Assembly (NCBI RefSeq): GCF_004362865.1
Contig: NZ_SNYI01000002.1
Location: forward strand, 620,001 to 684,000
Length of the DNA: 64,000 bases
Reading direction: 5' to 3'
DNA from: Zeaxanthinibacter enoshimensis
GTDB lineage: Bacteria; Bacteroidota; Bacteroidia; Flavobacteriales; Flavobacteriaceae
Below the pieces are notes generated by a model. That model ran no database searches, was not told where the DNA came from, and worked only from the letters and a program-made list of their open reading frames with translations. Below, piece by piece: positions 9,554 to 18,094 of the stretch; the stretch's first letter is position 1, and the number at the start of each line of letters is the position of its first letter. The position numbers and the translations under genes are program-made.

Positions 9554-10651
9554 TTATAGGCCCTCCGTTTGCTCTGATACGGCTACACCAACCATAGAAT
9601 CGGCGGTACCATAATAAAGGAACCATTTGCCCTGGTAAAGCACCAGGCCTTCGATAAACGTGGTCCCGGCCTTATACTGTCCCGTGATCTCATGTGGCAG
9701 GCTCGGGCAGATAAAGGGTTTTTCCAACCTCTTCATCATTTCTTCCGGGTTTTCCTTGTTAAACAGTACCTGCCCACCGCAATAAGTGCCTTCGGGCACT
9801 ACAGACCCTGCCCCTTCTCCACTTAAATTTTTGCCATTATAAAGCAGGATAATACCATTATCAGTATATAATGCGGGAGGCCCCGGTTCTACCAGGTGGC
9901 TGTCAAAGTCGTTCAGGGTGGGTTTAAACACTTTTAATAAAGTGCCATCCTCTTCCACCATGGGAGTCCAGTTAATTCCATCTTCCGAGGTGGCAAGGTT
10001 TACAAAAAGTTCCCCCCAGTACATATGGTACAGACCGTTGATCTTCTTAGCGATAAGTCGCCCGTCGCGAACTTCTGTCACCACAGATCCTGATTTGCTC
10101 CAGGTATCCAGGAATTTACCGTTGTAGGCCGATTGAAAGGTCGGGCCATGTTTTTTCCAGTTTTTCAGATCGGGGGAGGTGGCAACTGAAAGTCGGGCCG
10201 TATCCTGGTTCCAGCTGGTGTACAGCATCAGGTATTCGCCATTTTCCAATTCTACGACTCTGGGATCTTCGATGCCCCCCGGGTGGTCCCACTTCCTGAA
10301 TTCATCCTTTTCCGGGTAAAGTACTGGCTCCGGGTATTTTGTGAAGTTAATACCATCGGTACTATAGGCAAGTCCGATCCTGGAAGTCCGCCCCCCAAGA
10401 ATAGCCTCAGGATCATCTTCAGCCCTGAAAAGCATAAAAACTGTGTCGTTGCGTACAACAGCTCCAGGGTTAAAGACATCTGCCTGCTGCCATTTTACGG
10501 AATCCTGCTGAATGGGACAGAAAAATTCATACTGATCATCGGCTTGCATGATCGGGTTTTCAGCCGGTTTTTCAAATCCTTTTAACCAGGGATCCTGCGA
10601 GAGAGACATTAATGGTAAAAGAAGGAAGAGAATATATATTTGTCTAAGCAT
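9554..10651 (-). CDS. Secreted glycoside hydrolase family 130-like enzyme
   Basis: The 365-residue protein has a signal peptide (LLPLMSLSQ-D, about 19 residues) and a five-bladed beta-propeller with GH130 signatures: ADVFNPGAVV, MLFRAEDD, GGIEDPRVV, LVEPGPPALYTDNG and FIEGLVLYQGKWFLYYGTADS (the last split as FIEGLVLYQGKW, FLYYGTADS). GH130 covers mannoside phosphorylases and beta-1,2-mannosidases. Export makes a hydrolase more likely than a phosphorylase, because phosphorylases normally act in the cytoplasm. It is convergent with the TIM-barrel gene, with 4 nt between the stops. Linkage specificity cannot be read from the sequence. Confidence 0.88.
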   Translation of the reverse strand: MLRQIYILFLLLPLMSLSQDPWLKGFEKPAENPIMQADDQYEFFCPIQQDSVKWQQADVFNPGAVVRNDTVFMLFRAEDDPEAILGGRTSRIGLAYSTDGINFTKYPEPVLYPEKDEFRKWDHPGGIEDPRVVELENGEYLMLYTSWNQDTARLSVATSPDLKNWKKHGPTFQSAYNGKFLDTWSKSGSVVTEVRDGRLIAKKINGLYHMYWGELFVNLATSEDGINWTPMVEEDGTLLKVFKPTLNDFDSHLVEPGPPALYTDNGIILLYNGKNLSGEGAGSVVPEGTYCGGQVLFNKENPEEMMKRLEKPFICPSLPHEITGQYKAGTTFIEGLVLYQGKWFLYYGTADSMVGVAVSEQTEGL

Positions 10652-10776
10652 GAGATGTGTTTTTGAAAGTATCTAAAGTTACACCTTGTATTGGAAGAAA
10701 TCAGGCGAAGTTTAACTTTTCTGTATTTTTACAGGCATCGATACCAATTTTCCTTTTTAATATTCCAGTTTAAAAT

Positions 10777-11511
10777 ATGATAAGAGTACTGATCCTTGGT
10801 CTGTCACTGTTGATCCTATCCTGTAAAGAGACGACTTCTGAGAAGAAAGTCAGCAGTAAACCTGAGACTAATTTGGCACCTGAAGATAGTTTAAGTGTTG
10901 TGTCTAAGCAAGCGGAGGAGGTAAAACTAAAATCTCTCGATAACCTGTCAGACACTACATTTATACGACTTGCAGATTACAGCCGGGATTTTTCCTATGA
11001 CCTGCGATATGCCACCGAGAATAATTTCATGAAGGAGAAGGTTTATGAATGCGGGGAATGCTATCTGCGGGCAAAAACGGCCAAGGCACTCATGCAAGCC
11101 AATGACGAACTTATGAAGAAGGGATATCGCATCCGATTCTTTGACTGTTATCGGCCGCGATCGGTGCAGTACATTATGTGGGAGATCGTACCAAACCCCC
11201 AGTACGTAGCAAACCCGGATAAAGGTTCTATTCATAACAGGGGAGGGGCCGTAGATATTACCCTGGAAACTTTGGAGGGCGTAGAAGTGGATATGGGAAC
11301 CGACTTTGATTATTTTGGCAAGAAGGCATACCATGATAATACAGACCTGCCTGAAAAGATACTGGCTAACCGAAAACTCTTAAAAGAGACTATGGAAAAG
11401 TATGGGTTCTGGTCTATCCGCACGGAGTGGTGGCATTATAACCTCGGATCTGCTTCCAGGGATAAGATCGCAGAGTTCGAGTGGGAATGTGATACAGTTC
11501 AGGGAGATTGA
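10777..11511 (+). CDS. VanX-type D-alanyl-D-alanine dipeptidase, lipoprotein
   Basis: The 244-residue protein has a signal peptide with lipobox ILSC (Cys16), a polar linker, and an M15D peptidase domain. Zinc-ligand motifs are SIHNRGGAVDITL (the SxHxxGxAxD type) and EWWHYN. An arginine before the domain core (CYRPRSVQ) also fits VanX. The enzyme splits D-Ala-D-Ala or similar dipeptides at the cell surface or in the periplasm, for cell-wall turnover or nutrition. No vanHA genes are nearby, so a vancomycin-resistance role is not supported. It stands alone between a divergent GH130 gene and a convergent oxidoreductase gene. Confidence 0.92.
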   Translation: MIRVLILGLSLLILSCKETTSEKKVSSKPETNLAPEDSLSVVSKQAEEVKLKSLDNLSDTTFIRLADYSRDFSYDLRYATENNFMKEKVYECGECYLRAKTAKALMQANDELMKKGYRIRFFDCYRPRSVQYIMWEIVPNPQYVANPDKGSIHNRGGAVDITLETLEGVEVDMGTDFDYFGKKAYHDNTDLPEKILANRKLLKETMEKYGFWSIRTEWWHYNLGSASRDKIAEFEWECDTVQGD

Positions 11512-11521
11512 AAGCTGTTCC

Positions 11522-12880
11522 TTATAAATAATCTTTGTAACTGGGATGGACCCAGGGAGCCCTGTAGTCCCGGGCCAGTAACCTGGTAGCTTCAGGATCG
11601 GATTTCACTAACTTTCTTTCGGGATCATATCGCAAAGGCCTGTCGCATTCCAACGCAATATTCGCCAGGATACAGCTGGCCGAGGAAATATGACCCTCTT
11701 GAATGTCCGCGACGGGATCAGTACCCGAATCTATTGAGGCAAGGAAATCTACAAAGTGAAGTCGCGTGGCCGGGGCAGCATGTAATTCCATTCCTTCTTC
11801 TTTCAAATCCTCAGGGAATTTATCTTTCTCCAGCAGTGCTTTACCATGGATACGCTTACCTTCTCCTACAGGGATAAACTCGTACTGCATCACACTGGCC
11901 TTTAAAGTCCCTTTCTCCCCGTAAAGGATAAAAGCCCAGGGATATTCCGGGTCCGCAGCTGTACCCCAGGTCCTGTGTTGCCAGACACAATTGAGTTCAC
12001 CGAATTCGAAAATAGCGGTCTGGGTATCCGTTATGTTAGATCGACCATCTTTCTGAACAAAAATACCTCCTGTGGATCTAATCTGATCTGGCCATCCGAG
12101 ATCCAGCATCCATCGCACAGCATCGAGCATGTGGATACACATATCTCCCATCAGCCCATTGCCGTATTCCATAAATGTACGCCACCAGCGTTTATGCGGT
12201 AGTCCGTCAAAAGGACGCATAGGCGCAGGTCCGGTCCACATCTCGTAATCAAAATAATCCGGTACCGGTTGTATTGGAGGATAGCCATTTGCCCTCATAT
12301 GATAATAGCAGCACATATCAACGTGGGAGATCTTGCCCAGTAAACCCGAATCCACGATAAGCTTTTTTGCTTCTGCAAGGTGTGGAGTACTTCTTCTCTG
12401 GGTACCCACCTGCACCTTTTTCCCATAATGGGAAGCGGCGGCTACTAATGCTTCGCCCTCCATAACATCTACGGAAATGGGTTTCTGAAGGTATACATGT
12501 GCCCCTGATTCAAGGGCTGCAAGGGCAGTTAAGGTATGCCAGTGGTCCGGGGTGCCGATAAGTACTATGTCCAGGTCTTTCTCTGAGAGCATTTTCCTGA
12601 AATCGGTATACAGGCGTGGCCGCCTGCCATTTTCCTGTCGCTGCTGTACAAGGTCTGCGGCTTCAGAGAGTTGCCGCCGGTCTACATCGCAGAGCGAGAT
12701 AACGTTTATCCTGCATACCTGCATTAAACGGAACAGGTCACTTTTGCCATACCACCCGGTTCCAATCAGCCCGACTCTCAGGGGCTTTGAATTCATCAGT
12801 TCGAACCCGTAAGCACCAAAGGAAGAAAGGACAGCCAGTGCAGTGGCACTTTTCATAAATGTTCTTCGGTTGTAATACAT
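11522..12880 (-). CDS. Gfo/Idh/MocA family oxidoreductase with Tat signal
   Basis: The 452-residue protein begins with a twin-arginine signal (NRRTFMKSA, then a hydrophobic stretch to about residue 30). A Rossmann NAD(P) domain follows (VGLIGTGWYGKSD, near 36-48), with the family motifs IGTPDHWHT and YLQKPIS. The C-terminal dehydrogenase domain carries CCYYHMRANG and GDMCIHMLDAVRW. Exported members resemble glucose-fructose oxidoreductase and hold the nucleotide tightly. Such proteins are common beside sugar isomerase-like barrels in Bacteroidota loci for keto-glycoside processing. The stop lies 10 nt from that of the VanX-like gene. The substrate is unknown. Confidence 0.9.
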   Translation of the reverse strand: MYYNRRTFMKSATALAVLSSFGAYGFELMNSKPLRVGLIGTGWYGKSDLFRLMQVCRINVISLCDVDRRQLSEAADLVQQRQENGRRPRLYTDFRKMLSEKDLDIVLIGTPDHWHTLTALAALESGAHVYLQKPISVDVMEGEALVAAASHYGKKVQVGTQRRSTPHLAEAKKLIVDSGLLGKISHVDMCCYYHMRANGYPPIQPVPDYFDYEMWTGPAPMRPFDGLPHKRWWRTFMEYGNGLMGDMCIHMLDAVRWMLDLGWPDQIRSTGGIFVQKDGRSNITDTQTAIFEFGELNCVWQHRTWGTAADPEYPWAFILYGEKGTLKASVMQYEFIPVGEGKRIHGKALLEKDKFPEDLKEEGMELHAAPATRLHFVDFLASIDSGTDPVADIQEGHISSASCILANIALECDRPLRYDPERKLVKSDPEATRLLARDYRAPWVHPSYKDYL

Positions 12881-12944
12881 AGTTCCGGGTTACAGTACTG
12901 GGTTTACTGACTTCAAGATAAGTTTTTCTGCTGTACAGCGGCAG

Positions 12945-14123
12945 CTATATTTTAGAGCAATTAACAACAAGCAACTTATTATCCGGGTCTTTTGTAAAGA
13001 ATAGATAGCAATCCCCCCCATCCTTGATTTTCGTCTTTTTACGGATCTGCTGCACACTCTCCGGAAAATTCCTTGTGGTTATATTAGCCTTGGTTATCCC
13101 CGTGGCTTTAAGATTTTTCCGGGAGTAGGGGATGACCGAGTTAACGAGGAAACGGCGCCCCGGGAACAATATGAGCTCGTCCGAGGTATAAAGGTGGCTG
13201 TGTTCATGTAACTTAAGTAATTTAAAGTCGGTCGCGACCAGTTTAAAAGCCCCGGATTTCATTATGGCCGCATTGGGTTCATACAAGTATTTGCGTGGTT
13301 GTCCGTAATCTGGGGAGGCTTCTGCCTCCTTGCCCAACCTGAATTTCCATTCTTCTATAGTATCCCCCTTCAGGTTGATACAGTGTATACCAGTGGTGCC
13401 CTGATATCCTGGCCGGATTTCCCATAACAGCTCTTTGACCTCGTTATCCAGAGCCACGATATGTATGGAGGCAACAGCATCAAGCTCATCCATTCCTGTT
13501 TTTATGTCCAACAGGGGGGAGGTCTTAACTAACAGGGTTGCTGTTCTTTCTAAAATAGTTTGCAGGTTTTTAGGTACATTTGGCTCACAGTCTGTAAGCA
13601 GGAATACCTTGCCCTTAACCTCTGATCGCCTGGAGGGATCTATATAGATAAGGTCGTAATGCTCGCGGTTCTCTTTTAAATAACCTAAACCATCTTTGCA
13701 GTGAGTTGTAATGTTGCGGGCTTCCAGCTGCTTAAAATTATGCGTCGCTATACTGCAGAGTTCAAGGTTCCTTTCACAATAATCTAATTTATCGGCATCC
13801 CGGGCGAGATAAAAGCTATCGACACCAAACCCGCCTGTCATATCCAGGACCTTCCCTGCTTTGACTATAGAGGCTTTGTAAGCCGCGGTCTGCTCCGAAG
13901 AGGTCTGTTCTATATTTATTTTTTTAGGATAATAGATACCCTCTGTATGGTACCACCTAGGGAGTTTGTGTCTGCATTTCTGTTTAGAAGCCAGTTGTTC
14001 TGCAATTTCACGTCCCTCAACTCCGGGGATTTCAGGGGGATTCAGGGCGATTTTGGTTGGATCCTCGTCGAGGTGTGTATTGATAAAATCCTGTACCCGG
14101 GTATTTAAAACAGCGAGGTTCAA
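12945..14123 (-). CDS. THUMP-like domain class I SAM-dependent methyltransferase
   Basis: The 392-residue protein contains a class I methyltransferase core: the SAM loop DMTGGFGVDSFYLA (near 94-107) and the catalytic-type IYIDPSRR strand. A C-terminal THUMP-like RNA-binding part (LFPGRRFLVNSVIPYSRKN, then RNFP) is widespread in Bacteroidota. A role in RNA methylation is inferred; the target base is not known. It follows the AI-2E family permease gene by 9 nt, so it is the last gene of a minus-strand operon that also includes a DUF4159 protein. Confidence 0.85.
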   Translation of the reverse strand: MNLAVLNTRVQDFINTHLDEDPTKIALNPPEIPGVEGREIAEQLASKQKCRHKLPRWYHTEGIYYPKKINIEQTSSEQTAAYKASIVKAGKVLDMTGGFGVDSFYLARDADKLDYCERNLELCSIATHNFKQLEARNITTHCKDGLGYLKENREHYDLIYIDPSRRSEVKGKVFLLTDCEPNVPKNLQTILERTATLLVKTSPLLDIKTGMDELDAVASIHIVALDNEVKELLWEIRPGYQGTTGIHCINLKGDTIEEWKFRLGKEAEASPDYGQPRKYLYEPNAAIMKSGAFKLVATDFKLLKLHEHSHLYTSDELILFPGRRFLVNSVIPYSRKNLKATGITKANITTRNFPESVQQIRKKTKIKDGGDCYLFFTKDPDNKLLVVNCSKI

Positions 14124-14132
14124 ATCAGGTAT

Positions 14133-15233
14133 TTACAGGTTATGGGTTAACTTCTTTACGATATGGTTATCCGCCATAAATTCTTTAAGAATGACCTTCA
14201 GCATGGTGTAACCCGGAACGGCCACGATCATTCCGACCACCCCGAAAATTATTCCAGCAATTATGATCACCAGGAATATCTCCAGCGGATGAGATTTAAC
14301 GCTGTTCGAAAAAATAAAGGGTTGGGAGAAGAAATTGTCTATAAGCTGGCCAATGGTAAGTCCGATCAGGACATAGCCGGTTTTAGGGAGAATAACGGTA
14401 TTAAAATCATACCCCAGGTTGCTGGTCATGGTCAGGAAAACCATTATGATCCCGCCTATGATCGGCCCTACATATGGAATGATATTGAATAGTGCACATA
14501 GGAAAGCGATCACTATTGCATTTTCTATTCCCACTAGAAGCAATACAACCGTATAAATGGCGAACAGTATAAACAATTGCAATAACAAACCCACGAAATA
14601 CCTGGAGAGTAAAGCTTTTATACTGTCTATGGATTTGACAACCTTGGTTTTACTCCCATCCGGAACAAAAACCAGGATGGCATTCTGGAAGAGTTTACTG
14701 TCTTTCAGGAAGAAAAAAGTGATGAATAATACCGAGAACAGACCAATGCTGAAGGAGCTGAGAATGTCGAGAAAAGAATTTAAAATGTTTGGGATGAATT
14801 CGACGTTCAGTCCCTGGAGTACATTATTTTCCAGTTTTGAGTCCTTGATTAATTCATTTACTGTTTCCGGGGTGGCCCCGAAAAGGAAAGTGAATTCCCT
14901 GTAAATAGCATCCAGGCTTTCCTGAAGATCTTCGATATTCAGCAGGGAAAGGTTCTTGCCTTGTTCTGTGATCAGGGGAACAAAGAGCGCTATCAGTCCC
15001 CCGATCATAAGCAGCATAAGCAGCATGGTTACGGCAACCGCTATGGTATTCGGAAAACGTAGCTTCCTTCTTAGGGTAAGAACTACAGGTCTTCCTATAA
15101 GGGCCAGCACCACGGCAATGGCAACATAGGCGATGACCGCACTGACGAGGTACAGAAAATGAAAGAGCAGATAGACTCCTGCAACTATAGCAACAGCTTG
15201 TACAATTCCTTTGGTAATATCGTTATAAGTCAT
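14133..15233 (-). CDS. AI-2E family transporter (PerM-like permease)
   Basis: The 366-residue membrane protein has several hydrophobic helices at both ends and a soluble segment near residues 80-150. The family signature is in the last third (LCALFNIIPYVGPIIGG and IGQLIDNFFSQPFIF). Members include exporters of the signal AI-2 and Na+/H+ antiporters, so the substrate here is open. The ATG lies 1 nt after the stop of the DUF4159 gene (TAA-T-ATG), which indicates coupling. No luxS was seen in the window, which weakens the AI-2 reading. Confidence 0.9.
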   Translation of the reverse strand: MTYNDITKGIVQAVAIVAGVYLLFHFLYLVSAVIAYVAIAVVLALIGRPVVLTLRRKLRFPNTIAVAVTMLLMLLMIGGLIALFVPLITEQGKNLSLLNIEDLQESLDAIYREFTFLFGATPETVNELIKDSKLENNVLQGLNVEFIPNILNSFLDILSSFSIGLFSVLFITFFFLKDSKLFQNAILVFVPDGSKTKVVKSIDSIKALLSRYFVGLLLQLFILFAIYTVVLLLVGIENAIVIAFLCALFNIIPYVGPIIGGIIMVFLTMTSNLGYDFNTVILPKTGYVLIGLTIGQLIDNFFSQPFIFSNSVKSHPLEIFLVIIIAGIIFGVVGMIVAVPGYTMLKVILKEFMADNHIVKKLTHNL

Positions 15234-15234
15234 A

Positions 15235-15876
15235 TTAGTTCTTAAAGGCGTATTGGATAATATTAGCTCCCATTTGTAAGGCCTTGGTCCTTACTTCTTC
15301 GGGATCGTTGTGTACAGCCTGGTCTTCCCAACCATCACCCAAATCTGTCTCAAATGTAAAAAGTACCATCAATCGGTCTTCATTAAAAATACCCAGGGCT
15401 TGCGGGCGTTTGTTATCGTGTTCATGGATCTTCGGAAGTCCCTTGGGGAAATTATAGGCCTGGTTAAAAATAGGATGATCAACACCCACTTCGGTCAGGT
15501 CCCGGTCAGGAAATATTTTGACCAGTTCTTTCCGCAGGTAAGGCTCCATCCCATAATTGTCATCAATATGGAGAAAACCACCGGAAAGAAGGTATGTCCG
15601 GAGATTCTCAGCTTCTTCCCGTGAGAAAAATACATTGCCATGCCCGGTCATATGAATCCAGGGATAGGAAAACAATTCCGGGCTCCCCACTTCTACGGTC
15701 CTGGGTTTAGGATTAATTGTAGTGCCGATATTGCTGTTACAGAATGCTATCAGGTTAGGCAGGGCAGTAGGATTGGCGTACCAATCCCCGCCACCCTTGT
15801 ATTTCAGGATAGCTATTTCTTGTGCGACACAAACTGTACAACACAGCAATAACGATAAGGTTAAGAATATCCTCAT
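15235..15876 (-). CDS. DUF4159 domain-containing secreted protein
   Basis: The protein has a signal peptide (MRIFLTLSLLLCCTVCVAQ) and one DUF4159 domain (YPWIHMTGHGNVFFS, GGFLHIDDNYG, VDHPIFN, GWEDQAVHNDP). The domain has a ThuA/glutamine-amidotransferase-like look, but no function is established. I start at the ATG at 15876 rather than a TTG 21 nt upstream, because the ATG begins a clean signal peptide. The length is then 213 residues. It leads the AI-2E/methyltransferase operon. Periplasmic location is predicted. Confidence 0.87.
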   Translation of the reverse strand: MRIFLTLSLLLCCTVCVAQEIAILKYKGGGDWYANPTALPNLIAFCNSNIGTTINPKPRTVEVGSPELFSYPWIHMTGHGNVFFSREEAENLRTYLLSGGFLHIDDNYGMEPYLRKELVKIFPDRDLTEVGVDHPIFNQAYNFPKGLPKIHEHDNKRPQALGIFNEDRLMVLFTFETDLGDGWEDQAVHNDPEEVRTKALQMGANIIQYAFKN

Positions 15877-15982
15877 TTTTGGTAAAGCTAGTACCAAATG
15901 TAAGAATTCTCGGGAGTATTGGACCCGGGAGTCCAGAGATTTAGTCTCGTTTAAAACCGGGAGTGCTTTACGTGGCTTGGGA

Positions 15983-16690
15983 TTAAATAGTATTCGCTAA
16001 GGTTACCGTGGTACATCCCACTATGGCTGCGGTTTCTGTGCGGAGTCGCGAGTCACCCAGGGATACAGGGATAAATTGTTCCTGGTAAGCTTTTTTAATC
16101 TCTGTGGAAGTAAAATCACCTTCCGGTCCTATGAGTAAAGTAATATTTGTGTCGGGCGCCACCCGTCTTTTCATGTCCATCTTTTCGTCATCTTCGCAAT
16201 GAGCGATAAAGCGCAGCCCTTCGTGTTCATTTTTTATAAATTCCTCGAAAGAAGTAGGTTCATTCAGTTTTGGGAGGTAAACCCTCTGGCTCTGCTTCAT
16301 CGCATTCAGTATCACCTTTTCCATCCTTTCGGTTTTTATCGATGTTCTCTCAGAGCGTTCACAGATCAATGGGGTGATTTCATCTACCCCTATTTCTGTC
16401 ACTTTTTCAAGGAACCATTCGTACCGGTTATTGTTTTTGGTAGGTGCCACGGCCAGGTGCAACCGGTAGCGCCTGGGGTATTTTTTCTGATGATCCAATA
16501 CTTTAACCCTGCATTTGTTATGATCCGCAACTTCTATACTCGCCTTAAACAGGTAGCCCTTACCATTGGTGATGTATAGGGTGTCACCTTCTTTCTTTCG
16601 CAGTACTTTGACAATATGTTTGCTCTCTTCGCGATCAAATTGAAATTGCTCATTTTCTTCGGTCAGATCAGGATTATAAAATAACTGCAT
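15983..16690 (-). CDS. rsmE: 16S rRNA (uracil-1498-N3)-methyltransferase RsmE
   Basis: The 235-residue protein has an N-terminal PUA-like domain (FDREESKHIVKVLRKKEGD, residues about 18-36) and a SPOUT methyltransferase domain with the deep trefoil-knot motifs LLIGPEGDFTSTEI and VSLGDSRLRTETA. It methylates N3 of U1498 in the small-subunit rRNA. Length and motifs fit the family. It stands after a 300-bp gap downstream of tsaD on the same strand. Confidence 0.96.
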   Translation of the reverse strand: MQLFYNPDLTEENEQFQFDREESKHIVKVLRKKEGDTLYITNGKGYLFKASIEVADHNKCRVKVLDHQKKYPRRYRLHLAVAPTKNNNRYEWFLEKVTEIGVDEITPLICERSERTSIKTERMEKVILNAMKQSQRVYLPKLNEPTSFEEFIKNEHEGLRFIAHCEDDEKMDMKRRVAPDTNITLLIGPEGDFTSTEIKKAYQEQFIPVSLGDSRLRTETAAIVGCTTVTLANTI

Positions 16691-16705
16691 AGGTTTGTTC
16701 TAAGG

Positions 16706-16978
16706 TTAAGCTTCATTCAGTCTTCCCCGGGCATGTTCCGGGTCAAGCGTAATAAAACAATGAATCTTTTCACTAGTGGTTATCCCACCACGTGATACGA
16801 ATATAATTTGTTTCAACGGTTTTGAAGTAAAATTCATTTGTCTTATATGAGCTTCGGCCAGGAGGATGGGAATTTTTTTACTCGTGTCATAAGATCCTTT
16901 TTACGAGGCTACCAGCCATTTTACTTTATAGAGAAATGCAACACCCTCAAATATTTCTTTGTCGAAAGTGACCCTCAT
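16706..16978 (-). pseudogene. Possible decayed small gene (single in-frame stop)
   Basis: In the 308-bp gap between tsaD and rsmE, one minus-strand frame runs from an ATG at 16978 to a stop at 16706. It is broken only by a TAA after codon 25 (MRVTFDKEIFEG to KWLVAS-stop). The second part is open for about 64 codons with protein-like composition (KKIPILLAEAHIRQ, LKQIIFVSRGGITT, CFITLDPEHARG). A shorter intact ORF of 43 codons starts at the ATG at 16837. I recognise no family. It may be a remnant gene, a short real gene, or chance. The rest of the gap shows nothing else. Confidence 0.22.
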
Positions 16979-16998
16979 TAGCTCTTAGGAAGGCCCGG

Positions 16999-18027
16999 TT
17001 AAGATCCCAGGGCGAAACGTGCTTTGGGACTGACACCCTGGTCTGTAAAAGATCCTTCCATAAATTTTAAATAGCCCACGATGCCTATCATGGCGGCATT
17101 GTCCGTACAATATTCGAACTTCGGAATATAGGTCTTCCACCCGTATTTTTTATTCGCCTCCGTAAGCGCCTTCCTGATCCCGGAATTTGCAGAAACCCCG
17201 CCCCCTATGGCAACTTGTTTTATTCCGGTCTGCTTTGATGCAAGCTTTAATTTATCCATCAGGATATTAATGATGGTATACTGCATGGAAGCACAGATAT
17301 CATCTATGTTTTCAGCAATAAAGTCCGGGTTAGCAGCCGTTTCTTTCTGAATAAAATAAAGGATACTGGTTTTTAGCCCGCTAAAACTGAAATTTAGCCC
17401 CTCTACCTTTGGTTTGGGGAACTTAAATGCCTTCGGGTTTCCTTTCTTTGCATGGGCATCGATCAGGGGTCCCCCGGGATAGGGTAGTCCGAGAAGTTTT
17501 GCACTTTTATCAAAAGCCTCTCCTACGGCATCATCCAAAGTCTCGCCAAGGATTTCCATGTCAAAATAATCGTTCACTTTTACGATCTGGGTGTGACCTC
17601 CACTGATGGTCATCGCAAGAAATGGAAAGCCGGGCATGCTTTGTTCTTCATCCTTAATGAAGTGCGCAAGGATATGGGCTTCCATGTGATTTACTTCTAT
17701 CAGGGGAATGCCTAATCCCTGAGCAAGTGACTTGGCAAAAGAGGTTCCGACGAGCAGTGATCCCATCAGTCCGGGACCACGTGTAAAAGCTATGGCAGAT
17801 AATTGTTTTTTGTCGATATTTGCTTTGGCCAAGGCACGGTCTACCACCGGTACAATATTCTGTTGGTGCGCCCTTGAGGCTAGTTCCGGTACAACACCGC
17901 CGTATTCCTCATGAATTTTCTGCGTGGCCACCACGTTGCTTAACTTCCTGTTATTGTGCAAAACGGCTGCCGAGGTATCGTCACAGGAAGATTCAATGGC
18001 AAGGATGTAAATATTAGAATTTTCCAC
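16999..18027 (-). CDS. tsaD: tRNA N6-adenosine threonylcarbamoyltransferase TsaD
   Basis: The protein begins ENSNIYILAIESSCDDTS, the usual TsaD N-terminus, so I use the GTG at 18027 (342 residues, the normal length). The longer reading frame to 18288 would run into the tamB gene and past a promoter-like box. The metal-binding HMEAH motif, the glycine-rich VAFTRGPGLMGSLLVG-type segment (near AFTRGPGLMGSLL) and GGGVSANSGIR are present. TsaD transfers threonylcarbamoyl to A37 of ANN-decoding tRNAs and is essential in most bacteria. It is divergent from tamB with a gap of about 67 bp. Confidence 0.96.
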   Translation of the reverse strand: MENSNIYILAIESSCDDTSAAVLHNNRKLSNVVATQKIHEEYGGVVPELASRAHQQNIVPVVDRALAKANIDKKQLSAIAFTRGPGLMGSLLVGTSFAKSLAQGLGIPLIEVNHMEAHILAHFIKDEEQSMPGFPFLAMTISGGHTQIVKVNDYFDMEILGETLDDAVGEAFDKSAKLLGLPYPGGPLIDAHAKKGNPKAFKFPKPKVEGLNFSFSGLKTSILYFIQKETAANPDFIAENIDDICASMQYTIINILMDKLKLASKQTGIKQVAIGGGVSANSGIRKALTEANKKYGWKTYIPKFEYCTDNAAMIGIVGYLKFMEGSFTDQGVSPKARFALGS

Positions 18028-18051
18028 GTTTTTGGAATAAAAATTGGTGTA

Positions 18052-18059
18052 CAAAGGTA
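18052..18059 (-). promoter_or_regulatory. -7 promoter box for tsaD
   Basis: TACCTTTG on the minus strand matches the Bacteroidota TAnnTTTG box. A transcript would start near 18045, just ahead of the GTG at 18027. No TTG is seen at the expected -33 distance, so confidence is limited. Confidence 0.35.
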
Positions 18060-18094
18060 AAACATAAAGCACTATCAGAAAACTAGGTAAAATA

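Noticed and set aside
10777-11511. VanX-like gene as vancomycin resistance
   Set aside because: No vanH, vanA or vanRS genes are adjacent, and the protein is an exported lipoprotein, unlike cytoplasmic VanX.
14133-15233. Permease as proof of AI-2 signalling
   Set aside because: The family has other substrates and no luxS is seen in the window.
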